DNA from: Lachnospiraceae bacterium
GTDB taxonomy: Bacteria > Bacillota > Clostridia > Lachnospirales > Lachnospiraceae
NCBI GenBank assembly: GCA_910574745.1
Contig: CAJTCE010000001.1
Span: 365,237-429,236 of the forward strand
Direction of reading: 5' to 3'
DNA length: 64,000 nucleotides
The notes beneath the pieces were generated by a model. That model worked only from the letters and a program-made list of their open reading frames with translations. It searched no databases and was not told the DNA's origin. This document shows, in pieces, positions 17,109-25,467 of this stretch. Both the position numbers and the translations under genes were made by a program. Every line of letters starts with the position of its first letter. Positions within the stretch are counted from its first letter, which is position 1.

Positions 17109-19643
17109 CTATTCTTTCGCTATATCCTCCCACTTTACAGGCTTTGCAAAATAATATCCCTGAGAATGGGCAATGCCAATCTTCTCCATGATCTGTTGGA
17201 TATTTCCATTCTCCACAAATTCGCCTACAACCTCTTTCCCGGTATTTTTACACCACTCATTTATCATTGTCACAAATTCACGGCAGTTTTTATCCTGACA
17301 GACCACCTTAATGATTTCCCCGTCAATTTTTAAGATATCCGCATTGATTTTAATAATATGTAAAAGATTGGAAAAGCCGCTTCCAAAATCATCAATGGCG
17401 ATTTTTGCCCCGTGCTCGTGAATTCTTTCGGCAAACTCCTCAATATACTGGTAATCCTTTACTTCCTCGCTTTCTACCAGCTCAAACACAAAGTTTTTTG
17501 GATGGTCGGCCTGTTTTAAGTAATGGAAGATCATCTCAATCATTTCTTCATCATAAATATCCTGTACATTCAGATTAATGGTTACCTTCACATCCTTATG
17601 AAGGAACATATCCATGACTTTTTTGACCATGATCACGGAAAGGGCTTCATAAAGATCATATTCCTTGGCGATTGCCAAAAACTGATTCGGATAATATAGA
17701 TTTCCCTGAGCATCTTTTATACGGATCAGGGCTTCATACATCTCTATCCTGCCCTTACGGTTATCGTAGATTCCCTGAAAATAAGGTGCAATTCCATCCT
17801 GGACCAAAGCTTCCCTGACCACCTGAAGAATGCGCATCTCTTCCTTCATATCCGCCACTTCTTCCTGCACCTGGTTATATATGACAAAAGGATTTTTACT
17901 CTTTACACCGTATTGAAGGGCAGTATCCGCCTTCTGCAGCGCATCCTCCTCATGCATAACCGCCGCGCATTCATAGGAAAGCCTGAAATCCCTGCAGGCA
18001 ATTCCGTTAAGAAAGTCATACGCCGCCCTTATGCACTCCACAAAATCTCCGTCGTCAGCCAGGGATGCTTCCGCCGCAATCAAAAGTCCGTTTTCGCCAT
18101 AACTGTAAAAATGCAGTTTATCCGCAAAAGCCCGTTCTTTTTCCTCCAAGGCTTCTTTTAATTCCTCATAAATATTCTTTAATTCCGACCAGAAAGCCTC
18201 CTGTCCCAGAAACAGCCGGAGCATCCGCTCGTTTTTCAAGGAAAATACCGCCAGCTTATCCAGATGGCAGCTGTCTTTGTCATAAATATACTTTGCCTGG
18301 TTATCCATGCCTAACACAGCCTGATAGAACATTGCCTGCTTCATCTTATCCCTTTGCAGACTCAGCTGTTCGCTTAACTGCCTGTTTCCAGTCATCAAAA
18401 GATAATTGATGATCTGCATATTTTCATGCTGCAGACCTGAAACGTCCTTTAACCCCTTTTCCCGCAATAAAAGACGGGCTTTAGGTTTTTCCGATATTCC
18501 CGCAATAATAAAACTGGAATTTCCATAAAGATTCTTTCCTTTTAAATTACCGATCTCTCCCGCCATCATGGCTCCGCTGATATTGGTTGTATAAAACTGA
18601 CCCATTTCCCATGTTGCGCAGTCATGAAGCATCCACATTCTGGAAAGGCAGTCGTAAGCAAACAGGGTTTCCACCGGCGCTTCCCTCAACTCTTCATATA
18701 CGGCGCTTAACTGGTCCACGATTCTCTGGGGCGCGAAATATCCCAGCCCAAACTTCATGCCCGTGGAAATTTCACTAAAGAGATTCACTCTATCCCTTTT
18801 CTCTGATTTCCATGGCTCCGGCAATGTATCGGCTGGCTCATATACCACATTATAGGCAATCTGCGTTCCTTCCTGAACAAGAGGAAATATGCCCGCCAGG
18901 GTAGGATCTTTTTCCAGTTCCTCCCTGCCGAGCATTTCCTGATACCAGATTGCCGCATCAGTACCCTCTATTTCGTCCACAAAATGGCCGTGAACCTTTG
19001 TTACCTCATAGCTTCTTCCCACGCTTTCCACACCGCAAATAACATTTTCATAAATGGAAAGCTTAGGGGACACCAGCATGACCGCCGTCATTTTGCTGAC
19101 GGAAACCTCTGTCTGGCCTATAACATACGCTTTTTCCCCAGCCTCGCTATGAGCGCCGTCCGCCACATAAGCGACGCCGCCTATTATATTCAGCCCTTCA
19201 TTTAACCGGTCCATATGCTCCACAAATTTCGCTGTTTTATAGTAGGATAAAGGGAAAAAGGTCAGCATCAATCCTTTATCGCCTTTCACAAGCTCCCCGG
19301 ATACTTCCGTTGCCAGAGCTTCTCCGTCTTTTTCTGTTCCCGGTTCCCGTTCACAGCTAAACATGCCAATCCGGATTTCAGATTCCTCAAATACTGTGAG
19401 GGAAATCAGACATGCTCCCTGTAAAACCTTTCCTTCGCAAATTACATGGGATGTGCTGCATCCGATCATCACAGCATCCGGCAATAATTTTCTTAATTCC
19501 GCCGTCAGTTCTTCCATCATATCTGCAGTATGTACATTGCTGTGAATCCGCAATAATACCTGACTGCTTTTGTCCAACTCGATTCCGTCCAAAAAATCAT
19601 AAAAATTTTCCAGTGTTTCAAATAAGTGATTATAAGTTTTCAT
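17109..19643 (-). CDS. FIST sensor - degenerate GGDEF - EAL c-di-GMP phosphodiesterase
   Basis: 844 residues, cytoplasmic, no membrane span. Residues about 20-200 match the FIST N domain and 210-390 the FIST C domain (CLSRMWMLHD region), thought to bind small ligands such as amino acids. About 430-590 is a GGDEF fold whose signature is replaced by YGENG, so no cyclase activity is expected. About 605-844 is an EAL domain with YEALIR, TINLNVQD, FELVESEE, IDDFGSGFSN, DILKIDGE and SQGYYFAKP, so the metal-binding and catalytic residues look intact. The Glu-containing loop VGEFVENG replaces the usual AEGVE. It probably hydrolyses c-di-GMP in response to a soluble nutrient cue. Confidence 0.88.
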   Translation of the reverse strand: MKTYNHLFETLENFYDFLDGIELDKSSQVLLRIHSNVHTADMMEELTAELRKLLPDAVMIGCSTSHVICEGKVLQGACLISLTVFEESEIRIGMFSCEREPGTEKDGEALATEVSGELVKGDKGLMLTFFPLSYYKTAKFVEHMDRLNEGLNIIGGVAYVADGAHSEAGEKAYVIGQTEVSVSKMTAVMLVSPKLSIYENVICGVESVGRSYEVTKVHGHFVDEIEGTDAAIWYQEMLGREELEKDPTLAGIFPLVQEGTQIAYNVVYEPADTLPEPWKSEKRDRVNLFSEISTGMKFGLGYFAPQRIVDQLSAVYEELREAPVETLFAYDCLSRMWMLHDCATWEMGQFYTTNISGAMMAGEIGNLKGKNLYGNSSFIIAGISEKPKARLLLREKGLKDVSGLQHENMQIINYLLMTGNRQLSEQLSLQRDKMKQAMFYQAVLGMDNQAKYIYDKDSCHLDKLAVFSLKNERMLRLFLGQEAFWSELKNIYEELKEALEEKERAFADKLHFYSYGENGLLIAAEASLADDGDFVECIRAAYDFLNGIACRDFRLSYECAAVMHEEDALQKADTALQYGVKSKNPFVIYNQVQEEVADMKEEMRILQVVREALVQDGIAPYFQGIYDNRKGRIEMYEALIRIKDAQGNLYYPNQFLAIAKEYDLYEALSVIMVKKVMDMFLHKDVKVTINLNVQDIYDEEMIEMIFHYLKQADHPKNFVFELVESEEVKDYQYIEEFAERIHEHGAKIAIDDFGSGFSNLLHIIKINADILKIDGEIIKVVCQDKNCREFVTMINEWCKNTGKEVVGEFVENGNIQQIMEKIGIAHSQGYYFAKPVKWEDIAKE

Positions 19644-19756
19644 GCCCTTCTCTCCTTATTCAAAATGTATTGTAGAGACTTTTTTCCATTTTAACAGTTG
19701 GAAGGACAAATTTCAACGACAGAAGGTTAAAAGGATGCATGCAAAAACAGCGTTTA

Positions 19757-20305
19757 TCAATTAATAATCCTGATCTTTTCCTCCAGGTCGGGACTGTATC
19801 TGATTTCCTTAATATTAAAGTAACCCTCATCGCCGATGTAATAAGAACCAATCTGGCCGTTCTTCATATCCTCCAGAAAAATATCCTTATATTTCATCAT
19901 GATTTTAACCGGATCCGAGTACAGGGAAGTATGAATACCGATCTCCTTTACATAATTCCCTCCATCTTCAGTCTCGCCATAGGAACTGGTCTGATACAGT
20001 TGCGGCCTCTCAAAATCGTCATTATATTCCACATCCATTTCCACACTGCCTGCCGGCAGGGAATTATCGGAAACCATCTCCGGCCTGCTCTCTCCTCTGC
20101 CGTTATAATAAGCGATAAAGCAGGTATTTGCATCTTCATAATCATACAACTGGCAATTCAGGGTTGCTTCCTTAATTGTCCCCATCTGTCTTTCTCCTGC
20201 ATAAGTAAGACCGCTAAATTCAACAAAGCTTACTCCCGCACCCAGGCCGCAGAATAAAATTCCGCCAAAGAAACAGCCGGCTAATATGATCCATTTTTTA
20301 AACAT
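19757..20305 (-). CDS. Membrane-anchored protein of the PadR/HAAS operon, function unknown
   Basis: 182 residues with one N-terminal membrane segment (about 5-28, glycine-rich) and an extracytoplasmic beta-rich remainder. There is no lipobox and no recognised catalytic motif. It overlaps the HAAS gene by 8 bp and is the last gene of a three-gene padR operon. In many Firmicutes a PadR repressor and a DUF1700/HAAS membrane protein are followed by an exported DUF4097-like protein; this protein sits in that position but I could not confirm the domain. A role in cell-envelope stress is only inferred. Confidence 0.6.
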   Translation of the reverse strand: MFKKWIILAGCFFGGILFCGLGAGVSFVEFSGLTYAGERQMGTIKEATLNCQLYDYEDANTCFIAYYNGRGESRPEMVSDNSLPAGSVEMDVEYNDDFERPQLYQTSSYGETEDGGNYVKEIGIHTSLYSDPVKIMMKYKDIFLEDMKNGQIGSYYIGDEGYFNIKEIRYSPDLEEKIRIIN

Positions 20306-21170
20306 TTACCTCTCCTCCTTCCGGCTTTTCATCCTTTGTAATTTTCCATCTCGTCAAAATGAAACATCCTACTACTAACGAGCCTGTGGAAACGGAAGCT
20401 CCCAAAGCGCACAGGGTAAAGCCTGCCGTAGGATACCCCTGGGTCAGCATAACCAGGAATAATCCTACCAAAAATATAAATACTGCCGTAAAGAAAATCC
20501 CGATTATTCCGGCGCCGATGCAGAAGGCGTTCCACATAATGAGCAAACACCACAGGGCAATGTAAAAGCATCTGCCTGCTAACCATGTCATACCTCTTAA
20601 GCATCCTTTGACAAGCTCTTTGATTCCCCTGAAAAATCCTTTTATCATTCTTCCGATTTCCCGGAAGAATCCGCCCTGTTTTCTTTCTGCAAAAGCTGTC
20701 CCTTCCCTTGAGGAAACGCCTGCATTTGCCGAAGCGCCTGTATTTTCTGGAATGCCTGAAATTTCTTCTGTTACGTTCTCATTGTGATTTCTTTTAAGGG
20801 GCTTGGGGCAGAAATCCTTTAATGCAGTCAGGAACTTTTTGATTCCCGAAGCAAATTTTTTGCAGTCTGCGGCCATTTTTCCGTATATCTTATCGGCCTG
20901 GTTTTTGATTTTCCCGAAAAACTTTTTATAATCTACGCTTTTTGCCTTTTGGTCCTCTAAGGCATTGATTTTTACATGATAGGATTCCAATATTTCCTTA
21001 CTGAGTTCTTCAACCGGTCCCATCTCTTTTACTGCCTCTTCTTCGGACATTCCCTGACTCATTTTCATATCAATATGCTGGGTGTATTCTTCCACGAAAT
21101 ACTGTTGCTCCGAATCATCCAGAATACTGATGCTTTTCTTTAATTGTGTAATAAATTCTTCTTTATTCAT
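20298..21170 (-). CDS. HAAS-domain (DUF1700) membrane protein
   Basis: 290 residues. The N-terminal 65 residues form the helical HAAS/DUF1700 signature (NKEEFITQLKKSISILDD, EEYTQHIDMKMSQGMSEEEAV, MGPVEELSKEIL). A charged linker follows, then three or four membrane spans from about 190 to 275. It overlaps padR by 8 bp upstream and the membrane protein downstream by 8 bp, so the three are translationally coupled. PadR-HAAS pairs are a known envelope-associated regulatory arrangement. The linker at about 85-170 is Lys-rich and not conserved in appearance. Confidence 0.85.
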   Translation of the reverse strand: MNKEEFITQLKKSISILDDSEQQYFVEEYTQHIDMKMSQGMSEEEAVKEMGPVEELSKEILESYHVKINALEDQKAKSVDYKKFFGKIKNQADKIYGKMAADCKKFASGIKKFLTALKDFCPKPLKRNHNENVTEEISGIPENTGASANAGVSSREGTAFAERKQGGFFREIGRMIKGFFRGIKELVKGCLRGMTWLAGRCFYIALWCLLIMWNAFCIGAGIIGIFFTAVFIFLVGLFLVMLTQGYPTAGFTLCALGASVSTGSLVVGCFILTRWKITKDEKPEGGEVNV

Positions 21171-21483
21171 GCTCTACTCCTCTAAAAAATTCATTGACCT
21201 TTGCCTGAAATGCATCCCATTCCTTAAACAATGCATTGCTGTACAATACTCCCTTTGCAGTTAAATGGTAATATTTCCGGGGAGGTCCTTCGCTGGACTC
21301 CACCAGATAGGTTTCAAAATATTGTTCGTTGGTCAGTCTCCGAAGCAGGGGATAAATGGTGCCCTCATTGACGTCAATTACCTTTGAAACCTCTTCTACC
21401 AGTTCATAGCCGTACATATCTTTGTTTTTGACGGATTCCAGAACAATCAACTCCAGTACGCCTTTTTTAAATTGTGCATTCAA
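21163..21483 (-). CDS. PadR-family transcriptional repressor
   Basis: 106 residues, a single winged-helix PadR domain (KKGVLELIVLESVKNKDMYGYELVEEVSKV, split here as KKGVLELIVLES and MYGYELVEEV) with EGTIYPLLRRLTNEQYFETY as recognition part. The start is TTG at 21483, 5 bases after AGGGAGGGAA. It is the first gene of the HAAS operon and very likely represses it through the inverted repeat in its promoter. Size is that of the short PadR-s2 type. Confidence 0.9.
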   Translation of the reverse strand: MNAQFKKGVLELIVLESVKNKDMYGYELVEEVSKVIDVNEGTIYPLLRRLTNEQYFETYLVESSEGPPRKYYHLTAKGVLYSNALFKEWDAFQAKVNEFFRGVEHE

Positions 21484-21506
21484 CGGGTTCCCTCCCTTCT
21501 GGAATT

Positions 21507-21538
21507 ATATTATACCTACTACTTGGTATTGTCAAGTA
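21507..21538 (-). promoter_or_regulatory. padR operon promoter with inverted-repeat operator
   Basis: On the minus strand TTGACA (21535-21530) is followed after 17 bases by TAATAT, or after 15 by TATAAT. The inverted repeat TACTTG (21520-21525) / CAAGTA (21533-21538), 7 bases apart, covers the -35 box. This is the natural site for PadR autorepression. Confidence 0.65.
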
Positions 21539-21618
21539 CCTTGCATAAAATAAATGAAAGCGCATAGATTGTTTTCTGTACGCTCTCACATTATGAACGA
21601 TTCAATTATAACAGCTCA

Positions 21619-22239
21619 TTAGCCCCTCCTTGCCATTACAATATCGACTGTAATACATGCTCCTATATAAACGGCCCAATACAATATATATGTCAAAAAG
21701 GAGTTTCCCAGACAGGGAACCGGTGCGATACTTCCTGAAAATCCGCCCAATAATCCATCAAGTATGTTAAAGCAGCAGGCCGACGGAATAAGCAGCAAGA
21801 TCCATACATTAAGTGAGACAAATTTTTTCTTTGCCTTTATTTTATCCCTGCTGTCAATAATCTGCCCTGTCAAAAACACTCCGGTTCCCAGCAGCATAAT
21901 GATAAGTCCTATTCCTGCCGCATATGACATCTGCCATTCAATCCAGATAGCTATGGAAGCGACCAGTCCTATTGCATTGAGTATCGTCCCGGCTGCGGAA
22001 AATAACATTGCACTCCACTTGCTTCCGGTTTCTTTTACAGGTTCAGTCCCCTTTAACAGATAGTCGGTTGTTGTTTCAAAATAATCGCTTAACAAAATAA
22101 CTTTTTCAATATCCGGGGTATTCTGTTCACTTTCCCACTTGGAAACCGCCTGTCTGGAAACTCCTATCTTATCCGCAAGCTCCTCTTGGGATATACCTTT
22201 GGATTTCCGTAAGCTGTGTATTCTGTCTCCTATATTCAT
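21619..22239 (-). CDS. XRE-family regulator with C-terminal membrane segments
   Basis: About 206 residues from the ATG at 22239, preceded by GGAGGA 7 bases upstream. Residues 1-65 are a classic Cro/CI helix-turn-helix (ISQEELADKIGVSRQAVSKWE). After a linker (YLLKGTEPVKE) come three or four hydrophobic spans, so this is a membrane-bound DNA-binding protein, a common Clostridia architecture. It lies between recQ and padR on the same strand but has separate spacing. Target genes are unknown. Confidence 0.87.
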   Translation of the reverse strand: MNIGDRIHSLRKSKGISQEELADKIGVSRQAVSKWESEQNTPDIEKVILLSDYFETTTDYLLKGTEPVKETGSKWSAMLFSAAGTILNAIGLVASIAIWIEWQMSYAAGIGLIIMLLGTGVFLTGQIIDSRDKIKAKKKFVSLNVWILLLIPSACCFNILDGLLGGFSGSIAPVPCLGNSFLTYILYWAVYIGACITVDIVMARRG

Positions 22240-22343
22240 AATCAAGTCCTCCTGCATTTTAATATCAGAATCTTAACAGAACCGGCGGTTGCATTGCTAC
22301 CAGCAATACCATTCAATCCGTCAACCTATGATTGCAGGACCAT

Positions 22344-24203
22344 CTACTCCCTTTCTCTCTGTAAAACCTCCAGAAACCGCTCTCCGTACTTCTGGTACTT
22401 TACCTCTCCCACTCCCAAAACGCTCAGCATTTCCTCTTTTGTTTCCGGAAGCCTTGCACACATATCCACCAAGGTTTTATCGGAAAAGATAATGTACGGT
22501 GGCATATGCTCTTCCCTTGCAATCTCCAGGCGGAGCTGACGAAGTTTTTCAAATAAGCCGGTACGTTCCAAAGAATCTGCTGTATGCATATTGACAGCGT
22601 TTCCGCTTCCCGCCCCTGTTCTCTTTTTCGATGCCTTTTGTTCAACAGGTCCGGAAGCTTTCTTTACCTTCATGAACAGTTGCTTTTCGCCCCATAAAAA
22701 GCCTTCTGCTTCTTTTGTCAGCTTCAATATGGGGTACTGGTCCTCGGTGGTACGTGCAATACTCTCCACAATCATCTGTTGGATGATCTGCTTCAGATAA
22801 TCCTTGTTGGCGCCCTTTTCTTTTCCATAGCTGTCCAGCCTTTCAAACTGATAGGAAAGCAGCTTTGCATTTTTCTCCCCGCGCAATATGCTGATGATCA
22901 TATTGATGCCAAAACGCTGGCGGGTTTCCATGACGCAGTTGATTATATGGATGCATTCCTTGGTTATATCCTTTTCCTCAAAGTCTCCCAGACAGTTAGA
23001 ACAGTTCCCGCAGCCGCCTTTTACCTCTTCTCCAAAATACCGCAGAATATATTCCCTCAAACATTCCCTGGACATACAGTAATTCGCCATCTGGCGCAGC
23101 TTCAGGACATCCCGCTCCCGCAGGGCATAAGCCTCTCTGTCATCTAACTCCGCCCGCACTTCTTTACTGTCTATTAAAAACTGGTTAATGACTACGTCCT
23201 GCGGGGAATAGAGCAGAATGCAGTCCGCTTTTTCGCCGTCGCGTCCGGCTCTTCCCGCCTCCTGATAGTAATTCTCCATGCTCTGGGGCATATTATAATG
23301 GATAACAAAACGGACATTTGATTTGTCTATTCCCATTCCGAAGGCATTGGTGGCAACGATCAGAGGCTTATTATCATAAATAAAATCATCCTGGTTCTTT
23401 TTCCGTTCCTCACTGCCCATTCCCGCATGGTACTTTGCCACGGGATATCCCTTCTTAACAAGAAGTTCAAATACCGCATCCACATTCTTGCGGGTAGCAC
23501 AGTAAATAATGCCGCTTTCCTCAGCATGTCTGTTCAAATAGTTTAAAAGGGCGGCGTCCTTTTTTTTGGATTCCTTTACTTCAAAATACAAATTCTTCCT
23601 GTCAAAGCCGGTAATCAGCACCTTGGGATTTACCAGACCTAAAACGCTGATTATATCTTCCTTTACCTTAGTTGTTGCCGTCGCCGTAAAAGCGCTGATA
23701 ACGGGGCGGCGGGGCAGAGCATGAATCAGATTCAGAATATTTAAGTAGCTGGGTCTAAAATCCTGTCCCCACTGGGAAATACAATGAGCCTCGTCTACGG
23801 TTATCATGGAAATATCCGTATGCATGGCAAAATCCCGGAACAGGGAAGATTCCAGACGTTCCGGCGCCACATACATGATTTTGTATTGTCCGCATCGGGC
23901 ATTATAAAGAGCTTTTGAGATTTGGCTTTCTGTTAAAGAACTGTTGATGTATGCCGCATGGACACCGGCCTCGTTTAAGGCCCTGACCTGATCCTTCATA
24001 AGAGAAATCAAAGGGGAAATTACAACGGTAATGCCCGGCAGCATCAATGCCGGAATCTGATAGCAGACAGACTTTCCGGCCCCTGTGGGCATAATGCCCA
24101 GTACATCTTTTCCCTCTAATATACCTTGAATCAGCAATTCCTGCCCTTCCCTGAAAGAATCGTAGCCGAAGTATTTCTTTAAGATTTGAGCAGGCTGTAT
24201 CAA
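22344..24203 (-). CDS. recQ: ATP-dependent DNA helicase RecQ
   Basis: About 619 residues. Superfamily 2 motifs are in order: GIMPTGAGKSVCYQIPAL (Walker A), VISPLISLMKDQ, a DEAH box (TVDEAHCISQWGQDFRP), SAFTATAT, then IIYCATRKNV, VATNAFGMGIDKSNVRFVIH and QEAGRAGRDG. A zinc-binding Cys set lies near 375-405 (CMSRECL, CGNCSNCLG), followed by the winged-helix RQC region and a C-terminal HRDC domain. It unwinds DNA in recombination repair. I place the start at TTG 24203: GGGAGGA sits 5 bases upstream and the codon overlaps the preceding stop as TTGA. An ATG at 24218 would lie upstream of that site. Confidence 0.93.
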   Translation of the reverse strand: MIQPAQILKKYFGYDSFREGQELLIQGILEGKDVLGIMPTGAGKSVCYQIPALMLPGITVVISPLISLMKDQVRALNEAGVHAAYINSSLTESQISKALYNARCGQYKIMYVAPERLESSLFRDFAMHTDISMITVDEAHCISQWGQDFRPSYLNILNLIHALPRRPVISAFTATATTKVKEDIISVLGLVNPKVLITGFDRKNLYFEVKESKKKDAALLNYLNRHAEESGIIYCATRKNVDAVFELLVKKGYPVAKYHAGMGSEERKKNQDDFIYDNKPLIVATNAFGMGIDKSNVRFVIHYNMPQSMENYYQEAGRAGRDGEKADCILLYSPQDVVINQFLIDSKEVRAELDDREAYALRERDVLKLRQMANYCMSRECLREYILRYFGEEVKGGCGNCSNCLGDFEEKDITKECIHIINCVMETRQRFGINMIISILRGEKNAKLLSYQFERLDSYGKEKGANKDYLKQIIQQMIVESIARTTEDQYPILKLTKEAEGFLWGEKQLFMKVKKASGPVEQKASKKRTGAGSGNAVNMHTADSLERTGLFEKLRQLRLEIAREEHMPPYIIFSDKTLVDMCARLPETKEEMLSVLGVGEVKYQKYGERFLEVLQRERE

Positions 24204-24547
24204 AGCTTTTCCTCCCATTCCGTTTCCTTAAACCCAACGAGGACAAAATCATCTCCTACCATCAAAGGTCTTTTTACCAGCATCCCATCCGTAGCAAGCA
24301 GACGGTATTGCTCTTCCTCGCTCATATGGGGCAGCTTATCTTTCAGCTGCATTTCCTTATAAAGAAGGCCGCTGGTGTTAAAAAATTTTTTTAGGGGTAG
24401 ACCGCTGGTTTTGTGCCATTTTTTAATCTCCTCATAGCTGGGATTTTCTTCTTTTATATGGCGCTCCTCATAAGAGACTTTCTTTTCATCCAGCCACTTT
24501 TTGGCCTTCTGACAGGTGGTACATTTGGGGTATTGAACAAATAACAT
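24200..24547 (-). CDS. ArsC/Spx-family thioredoxin-fold protein
   Basis: 115 residues with the thioredoxin-like ArsC fold: CTTCQKAKKWL (CxxC at about residues 9-12), LPLKKFFNTSG and the family signature RPLMVGDDFVLVGF. The CxxC pair fits Spx/YffB-like proteins as well as thioredoxin-dependent arsenate reductases. No arsenic-resistance genes are nearby, so arsenate reduction is doubtful. It overlaps the recQ start by 4 bp. Confidence 0.85.
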   Translation of the reverse strand: MLFVQYPKCTTCQKAKKWLDEKKVSYEERHIKEENPSYEEIKKWHKTSGLPLKKFFNTSGLLYKEMQLKDKLPHMSEEEQYRLLATDGMLVKRPLMVGDDFVLVGFKETEWEEKL

Positions 24548-24624
24548 ATTTTTTCTCCTTCATGGTTGTCTTTTGCGGCATGTATCGCATGGCTGCCGTA
24601 CTCATCCGCATTTTCCTTACTTTT

Positions 24625-25395
24625 CTACTTTTTGTAATTTTCCCGTTTCGGGTCTAAAACCCTTGGAAACTGCTTCTCGGAAAACAGCTCCATCATGGCG
24701 TCAAAGCCTTCTTCCAGCTTAAATTCAATCTCCTCTTTATACATGGGAATCGCCCAAAGAAAATTGATCCTGGTCCCGTCCTTACAGATTAAGCTGTCTA
24801 CGCCGGGATAAGCCGGACCTAAGGGAATCGCCGGAAGAAAGAAAAATCCGCTCATCTCGGTTCCTGCTCCCAAAGGCGCATATTCCGCCCCGTTTGGAAG
24901 AGTGTGTCCGGTTCCCAGCCACGTATGATATTCATGGGGAAACCTTGCCAGAAATTTTATCCAGTAAATCGGCCAGTAAAATTCCTGCCCGATTTGAGAA
25001 GGGTCTTCTCCTATTTCTCCCAGCTTCCAGTCTCCCGGCAGATACATTAAAAGCTCCGCCCTGTTGTATTCCCTGGGGTTTTCGCTTCCGTCGGGAAGGT
25101 CCATGGGCAAGTCGCTCATGCCGCTGGTCCAGAGTACATAATAATCCCTCTCTCCTTCCGGCGGTATCACATTCACATCAATATGTACAATATCAGAAGC
25201 TATCTCATGATAGACGTAAGGTTCCTTTTCCTTACAGGGATATATCTTATCAATATGTGCCTGAATTTCATCCAGATAAACGCCCGCTTCTGCCGGAGGC
25301 GTCCATTCCCTGCGTTCTTCATCCCCATAGCTGATCACATCAACCTTGGTTCCGTCTTTAGAAACTTTCTTTTTGCGGTTAAAAATAAATCCCAT
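24625..25395 (-). CDS. Suppressor-of-fused (SUFU) domain protein
   Basis: 256 residues. The SUFU fold is recognisable from YHEIASDIVHIDVNVIPP (about 62-79), YVLWTSGMSDLPMDLP, RAELLMYLP, a Trp-rich WPIYWIKFLARFPHEYHTWLG stretch (written here in parts: WPIYWIKFL, YHTWLG) and FFFLPAIP. A basic N-terminal tail of about 20 residues precedes it. Bacterial SUFU proteins occur as free-standing genes, sometimes as immunity proteins of contact-dependent or polymorphic toxin systems; no toxin is visible here. Function unknown. Confidence 0.82.
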   Translation of the reverse strand: MGFIFNRKKKVSKDGTKVDVISYGDEERREWTPPAEAGVYLDEIQAHIDKIYPCKEKEPYVYHEIASDIVHIDVNVIPPEGERDYYVLWTSGMSDLPMDLPDGSENPREYNRAELLMYLPGDWKLGEIGEDPSQIGQEFYWPIYWIKFLARFPHEYHTWLGTGHTLPNGAEYAPLGAGTEMSGFFFLPAIPLGPAYPGVDSLICKDGTRINFLWAIPMYKEEIEFKLEEGFDAMMELFSEKQFPRVLDPKRENYKK

Positions 25396-25467
25396 CTCTC
25401 TTCCGTCCTTTCTTAGAATCTGCCGCCTTCGAATCTACCGCTTTAATGTCTTTTCCTCTTCTGAAAA

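Noticed and set aside
24200..24547. Arsenate reductase in an arsenic-resistance operon
   Set aside because: The fold and CxxC fit, but no arsR, arsB or acr3 gene is near, and Spx/YffB-like proteins share the same features.
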